A DNA stretch of 64,000 bases from Pseudomonas sp. CFBP13508 (GTDB taxonomy: Bacteria; Pseudomonadota; Gammaproteobacteria; Pseudomonadales; Pseudomonadaceae), in NCBI RefSeq assembly GCF_005233515.1, contig NZ_QFZZ01000001.1, positions 946,541 through 1,010,540 on the forward strand, in the 5' to 3' direction. The first letter of the stretch is position 1. Each line of letters opens with the position of its first letter. The notes under the pieces were generated by a model that had not been told where the DNA came from, did not search any database, and saw only the letters and a program-made list of their open reading frames with translations. The translations under genes were made by a program, and so were the position numbers. Below are positions 1 through 8,463 of this stretch, one piece after another.

Positions 1-1
1 C

Positions 2-3000
2 GAAACCAATAAGGAGTTCACCACGGGCGACACGATCGTGATCAATGTCGCCGGTGTCGGGAGCACCGGAACAGCGCCTCGCACCCTGACCGAGGAAGTC
101 ACCGTCGGCAATCTTCCCTACATTCTCGAATTCCCGATCCCCTTCGCATTCGTCAGTCTCTTCGCCACCGGGACGCTCGATGGCTCCTATGTTTTGCGCA
201 AGAAAGACGAAAGCCCTCTGCTCTACTCCAAGCGCACCTTCGTCAAAGTGATCGGCAATCCGGCATTGCTGCCCGCCCCGAAGATTGAAGAGGTTATCGG
301 TGCGATTTTGCCTGGAGACAGCAAAACAGCGACCGTAAGAATTACCTACCCGAGCCTCAAAACCGGCGACACGATCAACATGATCTGGGACGGCACGAAA
401 TCAGACGGCAATGGCTATCTGTATGAGGAACCATATGACGTCAGCAACAACGATCAGCAGACGGGTTTTATCTACATCTACGTGATGAACGAGCACATCC
501 TCGCCTTGATCAACGGCAGCCTCAAACTCTATTACCGGGTGTACAACGACGATCCAGCCGATTATGGACTCAGCGAGTCTGATTTTCTGCGGGTCGAGGT
601 ACGTGAAGTGCCCGGCACTTTACCCGCCCCTGACGTAGAAGAAGCCAAAGATGGCGTCATCGACCCGACCCTGGTTTATACCCAGGCGCATGTGCTGGTC
701 AAACCGGTCAACTGGCTGAAGGACGATATCCTGACGTATCACTGGACCGGTTTCTCCGCTTTCAGCTCAACCAAAGGCAGCATCCCCATCACTACTTTGT
801 CGATCGACAAGACCGCGCGTTTTCGGGTGGATGTCCAATACGTCTCGGGAAACATCGGCTATCCAGTCACTGTGCGTTACACCCTGCTGCATGTCGCGAC
901 TGGAAAGTTCAGCTATTCGGCGCCCTTCGAGGTGATGGTTGGCATCCCCGTAGGTTTTTTGCCTGCGCCCACTGTGTTGCAAGCCCCCAACGGTTCGTTG
1001 AACCCGATGGATGCCCTCGACGGTGTCGATATCGAGTGCAGTTATCTCAGCATGGACGAAGCACTCGACACCCTGGCGCTGAAATGGCGGGGAACACCCG
1101 GTGCCGGTACATCAGAGGATCGGGAACAACCCGCCGAATCTTCCGGCATCGTCACCTTTCACCTGCCCGCCTCTTTTGTGGGTGCCAATATTCGGCGCTC
1201 GGTTGACGTCAGTCACGACGTTCAGCGATACGCCTTGTGGACGTCGTCACAGGTGCTGCCGTTGCAGGTACTGGATTTTCAGGCCCCGGAAAAAGAGCTG
1301 CCACGGCCTGAGGTCCCGCAGGCAATAGACGCGGTGCTGGATTTGATGGAGATCGCCGGCGACGCCAGCGTGGTGGTTAAACCCTGGCCGTTCATTGCCA
1401 AAGGCCAGCTCGCCTCGATCTGGCTCGAAGGTCGCGCCAGCACAGGCAGCTACGTCATCAATGTGTTGAGCGGGCACTTGATTACCGACCAGCAAGTCAT
1501 CCAAGGGCTGTACGAGCCTTTGCTCAGAAGCGAATTGCTGAAACTGCTGCACAGTTCTGCCGCCGTGGTGAAGTGCGCGGTTGTTTTTGATGGCAGCACA
1601 GACATGTCGGCAGCGATCGAGTTTCCCTCTCTGCCGCTGACCATCCGCACGCGTTATGACTACGTGACCCCTGTCATCACCAAAGTGTTGAACCCGCAAG
1701 GCCAGGACATTCCTGAAGCCGGGCTGACATACGATAAACGTGTGACGGTTCAGGGCACGGCGACGCGTGGCGAGAAGGTAGAGATCAGGATCAATGACGT
1801 ACTGAAAGGCACACCCGAAGCCTCAGCACTCTGGACATGGGAGTGCCCTGCCGACAGCCTGACCGAAGGCCTTCAAAAAATCACTGTCGAAGCCTTGTAC
1901 GACGCTGATGTCCCGGTCGGCAAGCCGAGAACATTCACCGTCGGCGTTGCTACCAAACCCAGCATCACAGCGGTCAATGACTCCAAGGGTTCCGTGGCGA
2001 TGGATGGCACTACTTACGACTCTGTGGTGACAGTGGCGGTGAAGGCTGACCCAGATCAGTTGATCCAGCTTTACGACAGCGCCACGGCAATTGGTGCTCC
2101 CATCGAACTTGATGGCGAGGGCAATGGTTCGACCACGCTCACTGATTTGACTGTCAAAGGGTACGCCCTCAAGGCCAGAGCGCTTTATGGCCAACAACTT
2201 GAATCAGCGGTGCATAACTTTGCGGTCAAGGCTCATCTGGCAGTAACGCTGACGTCTGTCAGACACTCGGGAGGCGAACTACCAAATGGAGGTGCAACTA
2301 CCGACTCCAGCGTCACGCTGAGCGGTACTGTGACACCCCGTTATGAAGTGCAGATTTATGACAACAACAATCCAGGCCCAAAGCTTACCGGGCATCCGAG
2401 CAATGGCAGCTGGACTACCACACTGGGCATAGGACTTGGCGGACATTCGGTCTATGCGAAAGCGCTGGCAACAGGACAGAACTCCAATACTCGGACCTTC
2501 CACCGGAACAATCCGATCCCTCCCCTGAACTTCAATCAGAATCCGGTAACGCTGGGTGGCAAAACATATATCTGTCGAGACTACCCAAACCTGTTCCCCG
2601 CAGCGAATGCAGGCAACTCGGTCCGACATCAGGCTTCGGGCGGCTCGGGATCGATCACCTACAGTTCCAGTAATCCAGCGGTAGCGCCAGTCGACGGGAC
2701 AGGGTTTGTCAGGGCACGAAGCAGAGGCTCGGCAGTAATCACGGCCAGAGACGGTGTAGGGCAATCCAAGAGTTATACCGTTCATGTCACCAACGTCATC
2801 TTGTGCATTGGTCTGGGCAATGGCGGCTGGAGTGCCATGAATGCGAACGCATCGGTTAATGGCGCACGAATTCCGAGCATGGGAGAACTGAATGAAATTT
2901 CTGCGGCGTATGGCGGAAGCTGGCCTATGAGTAATCACCATTACTGGTCGACCGACAAAGGCAGCTCTTTTTGGCCATGGCCCAGCAGGAAAACCAAGTA

Positions 3001-3070
3001 CATCGTGGGTGGAGGGTGGGCAGAGGCCAAAGAGAATGGGCACGCGTCTGATGGTGTCGGAATACGATAG
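2..3070 (+). CDS. Large Ig-like repeat protein (5' end outside window)
   Basis: The frame is open from base 2, so the gene starts upstream and only its last ~1020 codons are seen. The protein is made of repeated beta-sandwich-like modules of about 100-130 residues, each opening with a proline-rich link such as LPAPxVxEA (for example near visible residues 95, 205 and 310). Later modules have the bacterial Ig form with VTVQGTATRGEKVEI-type strands. Near the C-terminus there is a BIG2-like segment (SITYSSSNPAVAPVDGTGFV) and then a Trp-rich tail (WPMSNHHYWSTD). No membrane segment is visible. The following gene has the same module type, so the two look like a pair of related surface or secreted proteins, but export cannot be shown because the N-terminus is missing. 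The function is unknown. Confidence 0.8.
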   Translation, partial: ETNKEFTTGDTIVINVAGVGSTGTAPRTLTEEVTVGNLPYILEFPIPFAFVSLFATGTLDGSYVLRKKDESPLLYSKRTFVKVIGNPALLPAPKIEEVIGAILPGDSKTATVRITYPSLKTGDTINMIWDGTKSDGNGYLYEEPYDVSNNDQQTGFIYIYVMNEHILALINGSLKLYYRVYNDDPADYGLSESDFLRVEVREVPGTLPAPDVEEAKDGVIDPTLVYTQAHVLVKPVNWLKDDILTYHWTGFSAFSSTKGSIPITTLSIDKTARFRVDVQYVSGNIGYPVTVRYTLLHVATGKFSYSAPFEVMVGIPVGFLPAPTVLQAPNGSLNPMDALDGVDIECSYLSMDEALDTLALKWRGTPGAGTSEDREQPAESSGIVTFHLPASFVGANIRRSVDVSHDVQRYALWTSSQVLPLQVLDFQAPEKELPRPEVPQAIDAVLDLMEIAGDASVVVKPWPFIAKGQLASIWLEGRASTGSYVINVLSGHLITDQQVIQGLYEPLLRSELLKLLHSSAAVVKCAVVFDGSTDMSAAIEFPSLPLTIRTRYDYVTPVITKVLNPQGQDIPEAGLTYDKRVTVQGTATRGEKVEIRINDVLKGTPEASALWTWECPADSLTEGLQKITVEALYDADVPVGKPRTFTVGVATKPSITAVNDSKGSVAMDGTTYDSVVTVAVKADPDQLIQLYDSATAIGAPIELDGEGNGSTTLTDLTVKGYALKARALYGQQLESAVHNFAVKAHLAVTLTSVRHSGGELPNGGATTDSSVTLSGTVTPRYEVQIYDNNNPGPKLTGHPSNGSWTTTLGIGLGGHSVYAKALATGQNSNTRTFHRNNPIPPLNFNQNPVTLGGKTYICRDYPNLFPAANAGNSVRHQASGGSGSITYSSSNPAVAPVDGTGFVRARSRGSAVITARDGVGQSKSYTVHVTNVILCIGLGNGGWSAMNANASVNGARIPSMGELNEISAAYGGSWPMSNHHYWSTDKGSSFWPWPSRKTKYIVGGGWAEAKENGHASDGVGIR

Positions 3071-3084
3071 CCTTGTTCATTATC

Positions 3085-3106
3085 GCCCGCACCGCCCGGT
3101 GCGGGC
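3085..3106. terminator. Perfect hairpin after the first Ig-like gene
   Basis: GCCCGCACC / GGTGCGGGC form a perfect 9-bp stem around a 4-nt loop, 15 bp after the stop codon. There is no T-run, so it may be a weak intrinsic terminator or an mRNA 3'-end stabiliser. Confidence 0.4.
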
Positions 3107-3193
3107 ACCTCTAAAGCGTTCATACGCCTTTGTCTAACCAACTCGTGCTTCAGGGAGAAAGGAAGCACTACCACTCATCGGAAACATGCCTCT

Positions 3194-3213
3194 ACCTGTC
3201 AGATCTGACAGGT
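3194..3213. promoter_or_regulatory. 20-bp perfect palindrome, operator-like
   Basis: ACCTGTCAGATCTGACAGGT is a perfect palindrome 65 bp upstream of the start of the next gene. Its core CTGTCAG-TCTGACAG recurs at 54881-54910, upstream of another beta-rich protein. It could bind a dimeric regulator. The regulator is unknown. Confidence 0.45.
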
Positions 3214-3277
3214 GCGCAAATCACGAAACCGCGCCCTAATCACTCCGTCGTTCCCACATCAGACAGGAGTGCCCGTC

Positions 3278-6200
3278 ATGCTCATCCAACCACGCAAAGA
3301 AATCTCTGTACTGTCCCTGCTCGACCCGGAAATTCCCGGCGGCCGGCTGCTGGATGACGGCACCTGGGGCATCAACCTCGCCGCCGCACAACTCAACTAT
3401 CCGGACAAGGGGCTGAAGACCCAGATTCCCGCCTGGAACAGCATGAGCAAGAGCGATAACTGCAAGTTGTACCTGGGCACCACCATGGTCGCGCAAAAGA
3501 CCATCACCGAAGACATCGAAGTGAACAAGCATGTCACCCTGTTCGTCCCGCCCGAGCGCTTGCTCAGCGGCCGCGCATGGGAGCTGTCCTACCAGATCAC
3601 GCGGTTCGGTCAGCAGCCCGAGACGGGACCGACGATCAAGCTCTTCGTCAAACTCGAACTGCCCGCCGGCCAGGACACCAATCCCGACTATGGCCACTCC
3701 GAACTGACCATGGCCTTCGATCCGCCGGACGTGGTGCGCGACGGTGTCGACAAGGCCACCGCCGAGGCAGGTGTACTTGTCTACGCCAAACCCAAGCCCG
3801 GCGATGGCTTGCTCTACAAGAACGCCGCCGTCGGTGACGTACTCATCCTCGCCTGGGCCGGGAAAACCGTGGAATCCGAGCCCGTCATCCAGGAACAGCT
3901 CGACGATCCAGAGAATAATCCCATCGTGGTTCTGGCCGACAAGGCCACCATCCTCTCAGCCGGAGACTCCGACGGCATGTTGGTCAGCTACAAGATCCGC
4001 GACCGCGTGTACAACGAGTCCGAAGACTGGTGCGAGGCCGTGCGTATCGTCGTCGACACCCAAGGCTTGCGGCTGGGTGCGCCCATCCTCAAACAGGCCG
4101 ACGGTCTCGTCGTGGATCTGGATGTGCTGGGGGACGAACCGCCGCTGGTGGAAGTCTGGGCGGAAGACGCGGATATCTTTAAAAAGAACGACGAGATCTA
4201 CCTCAGCGTCATCGGTACCAACAACGACGGTGAAGAGATCAGCGAACTGGTAATTCAAGCTATTACAACCACGCCGCCGGTGCGGGTCTCGATCAAGCAC
4301 AACAACAGCACCCTGCGTGCCTTGGCCGGACGCACGGTGGTGTACTCCTATCATGTCCGCCGCGGTGGCGTCGTGGTCGACAACTCCAGATCCAAGTCCC
4401 GGTCCTACAGCGTAATCGGCGAACCGACACGCCTGGCCGCACCGATCGCGATCGACCAGATCAGTGGCGCGCTCGACCCCGACGCACCCGAATACCGCAT
4501 CCGCATCCCATACGATCTACTGATCACCCCGGACAATGCCATCGAACTGAAATGGTTCGGCACCCGGTCCGACCTCACGACTTACGACCCGGAACTGGAG
4601 TGGTATTTCCCCAGCGAAGACGAGGCCAATGATCCCGAGGGCTTCATCGTGACCGTCTCCGGCGAACACGGCAAAACCCTGAAGGGCGGCACGCTGGATC
4701 TGTCGTATTACCTGCTGAGCGACGAAAACGGCACCATCACCCGTCGCGCGTCGCTGCACGCTTCGCTGCTCAGCGTCGGCGAAGCGCAACGGGAACTGGT
4801 CAAACCCATCGTGCTGGGTGAAAAGGATGGCGTGCTGGAACCCAAGGACCTGCCCGGCGGCGCCAGCAAAATCACCGCCCCACGGCCAGTGGCTGTTCCG
4901 AGCGAGGCCAACGATATCGTGAAGTTTTTCTGGATCGTTGAAGGCAATGAGCCTGTTACCGACCTTAAAAAACTCAACGCACTATCCAAGGACAAGGACG
5001 TGGATTTCCCGCTGTACGCAGCGTTTGTAGCGCAGCACATCGAGCCTAACCGCGGGAAAAAAGTGCAGGTTCACAACGAGATCTTCCGCGCCGCCAGCAA
5101 CACGACCAGCTATTCGAATGTGTTGGAATTTACGGTGGGGGAAGTCGCATCGATCAAATTGCCCGGCGCCACAATCGAAGAGGCAAATGCAGGCTATTTG
5201 AATCCTGACAAAGTAAATGATGGTGCCACCATTATTATTGACGCCTCTGCTCAGTTGAAGGATGGCGATGAAATCAACGTTACGGTGGACGGGAAAAACA
5301 CCTACCCCCATCCAACCTACACCGTGAAGCCTGAAGAAGCTGATAAAGAACTGTCATCAATCAAAGTACCTCACAGCGTGATCAGCGCCGAAGAAGGCGG
5401 CAGCATCGCGCTGAGGTACAGCGTAAAACGCAACGCCGGAGGAACAGACGGCCCATCGGAAGCCACCGTTTATGAGGTATCCAGAGAAATCGTACCGATC
5501 GACTTGCCCGTTGCCGAAATCAACGAGGCGAACGGCGATCAGTTAAACCCTGACGATGTAACGAACGGTGCGACGATCATCATTGCCGACTCTGCAAAGC
5601 TGAAGGATGGCGACGAAATCAGCGTTACCGTGGAGGGGAAAAACACCTATCTCCATCCTGCCTATACCGTGAAACCTGAGGAAGCTGATAAAGAACTGTC
5701 ATCAATTAAAGTACCTCACAGCGCGATCAGCGCCGAAGTGGGCGGCAGCATCGCGCTGAGGTACAGCGTAAAACGCAAGGCCGGAGGAGCGGACGGCCCA
5801 TCGGAAGCCATAGTTTATGAAGTATCCAGAGAAATCGTACCGATCGACTTGCCCGTTGCCGAAATCAACGAGGCGAACGGCGATCAGTTAAACCCTGACG
5901 ATGTAACGAACGGTGCGACGATCATCATTGCCGACTCTGCAAAGCTGAAGGATGGCGACGAAATCAGCGTTACCGTGGAGGGGAAAAACACCTATCTCCA
6001 TCCTGCCCATACCGTGAAGCCTGAAGAAGCCGATAAAGAACTGTCGTCAATCAAACTGCCTCACAGGGTGATCAGCGACGAAGAAGGCGGCAGCATCGCG
6101 CTGAACTACACCGTCAAACGCAAAGCGGGAGGAACGGACGGCCCGTCCGCACCGGCTGTATACGATGTGCGCAAGGTGATCTCTCCCGGCAAGCTACGAG

Positions 6201-7624
6201 TCATGGGCGCTCGCTACAATCGCAGCGTATACCGGGCCGCCAGTACCAGCAGGTTACTGATGGCATTCGATGCAACTACCGCAAAACCGCTTCAGGCAGA
6301 GTGGAAATACGCTTCAGAAAGCAAATGGACGCAGGCGAGCACCTGGTTTGATACCGCCCCACAGGAGCACCTTCAAGTCCGTACAGCAGACGATCAAGTC
6401 ACACTCAGCGAAGCGAACATCTTCGGCACCGGGAGCGACACGACCATTACCGGTCAAGCAGCATTTGTCGCGTTGCGCGATAAGAACGACATGACTGGTT
6501 GGGGCTACGGACCCAATGGTGGCGTCATTCCACCTACCATCATCACGATGAACGACATTGTTGAGGTAAGTGCCACGCGCAGCACCTTTGCGGCCCGGCG
6601 CACCAATAACACCACGATAGCCTGGAGTGCCACTGCCGGTGAGGGCAGCGACATGGGCACAGTCAGTCCGGTCGGATTCGTCCAGATCATCGGTAATATC
6701 GCTGCCTTCGCCGGTATAAGAGCCGGTGGGACGGTGGATGCCTGGGGCACCGCTGCCAACGGCGGCGTGCCCACCGCAGAAATCAAAGCCGTGATCAATG
6801 CTGTTGACATCATTCCTGCTGGGCAAGCCTTTGCCGTAAGACTTGCAACAGGGCACGTAAAGGCTTGGGGGCTGCCGGCAAATGTTGGAACCGTACCCGC
6901 GCCAATAGCTTCACTCGACGATATCGAAGACGTTATCGGCAATCCCTATGCCTTCGCAGCCTATAGGGCCAATGGAACACTTGTCGCTTGGGGTAACGCG
7001 ACCTATGGCGGTACTGTACCTGGCCCTATCGCCGCCATGACGGATATTAAAAGGCTTGCCTGTGCCAATAAGTACAGTTTTGTCGCCCTGCGCAAAACCA
7101 ATCAGATCGTCGCTTGGGGGCCTGTGGCACAAGGGGGAACTGTTCCCCAACTGATCTCGACACTGACAGATATCTTATGCGTAGTTGCCACTTGGAACTC
7201 GTTTGCGGCGCTACGCGAAAATGGTCATGTCGTTGCTTGGCCGGAAACCAGTGCCGACGGCAAGGTGCCCGATGCCATCGCTGCCCGGGATGATGTTGTC
7301 CAAGTGGCAGGGACGTCTCATGCTTTTGCCGTACTGTTCAAAGATGGGACGGTGGCAGCATGGGGTAATGCCACCGTGGGTGGAGACACAAAGCCGGTAG
7401 CGGATCAATTGACTGACGTCCGCGCGATTTACACCAATACTCACGGGTTTAGCGCGCTCACCGCTGACGGCCGGGTTGTAACCTGGGGTCAGCCTACGGG
7501 AGGGGGAAACAGTAGCACCGTGCAGGATCGACTAAAGGGAATGGTGTCGTACCTCGCTACACCGGCTTCTCGGGGTATTGCGCTCAAAGCGAGTCGTTTG
7601 GGTAAAACAGGTGCATCAGTCTGA
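3278..7624 (+). CDS. Ig-like repeat protein with C-terminal RCC1-like repeats
   Basis: The protein has about 1448 residues. I chose the ATG at 3278 because AGGAG lies 7-8 bp upstream; an in-frame start at 3212 has no ribosome site. Residues 1 to ~620 contain divergent Ig-like modules of the same type as the upstream gene (linkers such as APIAIDQISGALDPD). Residues ~624-968 are three very similar 115-residue modules. Residues ~1050-1430 are RCC1/BNR-like repeats of ~50 residues marked by AWG and GGxVP (for example VAWGNATYGGTVPGPI), expected to fold as a beta-propeller. There is no evident signal peptide or membrane anchor. A palindrome upstream (3194-3213) may control it. Related Pseudomonas proteins are annotated only as hypothetical, and the function is not known. 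Confidence 0.85.
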   Translation: MLIQPRKEISVLSLLDPEIPGGRLLDDGTWGINLAAAQLNYPDKGLKTQIPAWNSMSKSDNCKLYLGTTMVAQKTITEDIEVNKHVTLFVPPERLLSGRAWELSYQITRFGQQPETGPTIKLFVKLELPAGQDTNPDYGHSELTMAFDPPDVVRDGVDKATAEAGVLVYAKPKPGDGLLYKNAAVGDVLILAWAGKTVESEPVIQEQLDDPENNPIVVLADKATILSAGDSDGMLVSYKIRDRVYNESEDWCEAVRIVVDTQGLRLGAPILKQADGLVVDLDVLGDEPPLVEVWAEDADIFKKNDEIYLSVIGTNNDGEEISELVIQAITTTPPVRVSIKHNNSTLRALAGRTVVYSYHVRRGGVVVDNSRSKSRSYSVIGEPTRLAAPIAIDQISGALDPDAPEYRIRIPYDLLITPDNAIELKWFGTRSDLTTYDPELEWYFPSEDEANDPEGFIVTVSGEHGKTLKGGTLDLSYYLLSDENGTITRRASLHASLLSVGEAQRELVKPIVLGEKDGVLEPKDLPGGASKITAPRPVAVPSEANDIVKFFWIVEGNEPVTDLKKLNALSKDKDVDFPLYAAFVAQHIEPNRGKKVQVHNEIFRAASNTTSYSNVLEFTVGEVASIKLPGATIEEANAGYLNPDKVNDGATIIIDASAQLKDGDEINVTVDGKNTYPHPTYTVKPEEADKELSSIKVPHSVISAEEGGSIALRYSVKRNAGGTDGPSEATVYEVSREIVPIDLPVAEINEANGDQLNPDDVTNGATIIIADSAKLKDGDEISVTVEGKNTYLHPAYTVKPEEADKELSSIKVPHSAISAEVGGSIALRYSVKRKAGGADGPSEAIVYEVSREIVPIDLPVAEINEANGDQLNPDDVTNGATIIIADSAKLKDGDEISVTVEGKNTYLHPAHTVKPEEADKELSSIKLPHRVISDEEGGSIALNYTVKRKAGGTDGPSAPAVYDVRKVISPGKLRVMGARYNRSVYRAASTSRLLMAFDATTAKPLQAEWKYASESKWTQASTWFDTAPQEHLQVRTADDQVTLSEANIFGTGSDTTITGQAAFVALRDKNDMTGWGYGPNGGVIPPTIITMNDIVEVSATRSTFAARRTNNTTIAWSATAGEGSDMGTVSPVGFVQIIGNIAAFAGIRAGGTVDAWGTAANGGVPTAEIKAVINAVDIIPAGQAFAVRLATGHVKAWGLPANVGTVPAPIASLDDIEDVIGNPYAFAAYRANGTLVAWGNATYGGTVPGPIAAMTDIKRLACANKYSFVALRKTNQIVAWGPVAQGGTVPQLISTLTDILCVVATWNSFAALRENGHVVAWPETSADGKVPDAIAARDDVVQVAGTSHAFAVLFKDGTVAAWGNATVGGDTKPVADQLTDVRAIYTNTHGFSALTADGRVVTWGQPTGGGNSSTVQDRLKGMVSYLATPASRGIALKASRLGKTGASV
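5146..6180 (+). repeat. Three tandem 345-bp in-frame repeats
   Basis: Units start near 5146, 5491 and 5836 (period exactly 345 bp, 115 codons). Units 2 and 3 are nearly identical at DNA level, including synonymous sites, while unit 1 is more diverged. Each encodes one Ig-like module containing DGDEISVTVEGKNTY. The identity suggests recent duplication or gene conversion. Confidence 0.9.
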
Positions 7625-7641
7625 AACAAGGCCGTGCTTTT

Positions 7642-7669
7642 CATGCGGCGCTCCTCTGGGCGCCGCATG
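7642..7669. terminator. Perfect hairpin after the RCC1/Ig gene
   Basis: CATGCGGCGC and GCGCCGCATG form a 10-bp perfect stem with an 8-nt loop, 18 bp after the stop at 7624. No T-run follows, so it is only a possible terminator. Confidence 0.35.
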
Positions 7670-7687
7670 GGCTGACGCTGCACTCAT

Positions 7688-7766
7688 GAGCAACAACTGT
7701 CGCTTCATTTGCACTGCACCAAAAACTCAGCGCCGCGGCGCGGAGGCTTTCCTGGACATCGCATGG
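7688..7766 (+). pseudogene. Relic of a ParE-type toxin gene
   Basis: About 79 bp here match 8198-8280 in the intact-looking toxin gene below, with roughly nine of ten bases identical. Read in the toxin frame the relic gives ALHQKLSAAARRLSW and then diverges to a stop after ~8 codons. It lacks the N-terminal part, the C-terminal catalytic part and any start, so it is a non-functional fragment of a duplicated toxin. Confidence 0.7.
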
Positions 7767-7953
7767 CCCGAGAACCAGAAACTGATTCCTTACAGATTCG
7801 AACTACTCCCCTGATCGACTTAACTCGCATCACAAGCGAAGCGTCTGACAGATCTGCATCGTCTGTTTGGAGATGATGAGTCCCTCGTCCCGCCAGTGAC
7901 GACAACGAGCCCACATCCCCTTAGACTGCTTCACATTGATCATGGAGGTCATG

Positions 7954-8148
7954 ATGAGCGCTGAACTTTCACTTATCGTTTCAGACTTCGAAACCGAAGA
8001 AGAGGCTGCGGAATACGACCTTTGGTATCGCGCCAAGGTACAAGCCGCACTTGATGACCCGCGCCCGCCTATTCCCCACGATGAGGCAATGGTGCTGCTA
8101 GGTCAGATGCTGGAAGAGAGACGCAAGAATCGACGCGCTGCCGGTTAG
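7954..8148 (+). CDS. RelB/ParD-like antitoxin
   Basis: A 64-residue acidic protein of the small antitoxin type (MSAELSLIVSDFETEEEAAEYDLWYRAKV would be its first residues; only the motif EEEAAEYDLWYRAKV is diagnostic). I chose the ATG at 7954 because GGAGG sits 5 bp upstream; ATGs at 7942 and 7951 are too close to it. The Asp/Glu-rich N-terminal half and Lys/Arg-rich end (EERRKNRRAAG) fit a toxin-binding antitoxin that represses its own promoter. Its last ~20 bp overlap the toxin reading frame, so the two would be translationally coupled. The family assignment rests on length, composition and the neighbouring RelE/ParE-type toxin. Confidence 0.75.
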   Translation: MSAELSLIVSDFETEEEAAEYDLWYRAKVQAALDDPRPPIPHDEAMVLLGQMLEERRKNRRAAG

Positions 8149-8407
8149 CTGGAGTAAACCGGCTCTTGGAGATCTGGCTGACATCATCGAATACGTAGAA
8201 CAACGCAACACTGTCGCTTCAGTTGCACTGCACCAAAAGCTCAGCGCCGCAGCGCGAAGGCTTTCCTGGATACCGCATGGTTTCCGCTCCGGCCGAATAC
8301 CGGGCACTCGCGAAATGGTCATTAACTCGAATTATTTACTGGTCTATCGGGTGACAGACCACATCAAAATTCTGACCGTTTTGCACGCCCGTAAAAAATA
8401 TCCATAA
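8129..8407 (+). CDS. RelE/ParE-type toxin with no canonical start codon
   Basis: The frame encodes a complete RelE/ParE-superfamily fold: an N-terminal strand VSWSKPALGDLADIIEYVEQ, helix-rich middle ALHQKLSAAARRLSW, then HGFRSGRIPGTREMV, YLLVYRV and KILTVLHARKKYP. These toxins act on ribosome-bound mRNA (RelE) or gyrase (ParE). The frame is open only from 8102 (stop TAG at 8099) and contains no ATG, GTG or TTG before the conserved domain. The first possible initiators are ATC at 8129 and CTG at 8138. Either a rare start is used through coupling to the antitoxin, or a small change destroyed the start. I place the start at ATC 8129 only by position. The domain itself shows no frameshift. Confidence 0.6.
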   Translation: MDALPVSWSKPALGDLADIIEYVEQRNTVASVALHQKLSAAARRLSWIPHGFRSGRIPGTREMVINSNYLLVYRVTDHIKILTVLHARKKYP

Positions 8408-8415
8408 CCACTCAT

Positions 8416-8440
8416 AAAAAAAGGCGGCCAACCGGCCGCC
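8416..8440 (-). terminator. Intrinsic terminator of the giant exoprotein gene
   Basis: On the minus strand, GGCGGCC-GGTT-GGCCGCC is followed by seven T's, 24 bp after the stop of the leftward gene. It also separates that gene from the convergent toxin gene. Confidence 0.85.
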
Positions 8441-8463
8441 CAAACGTACTGCACGAGAGTCTT

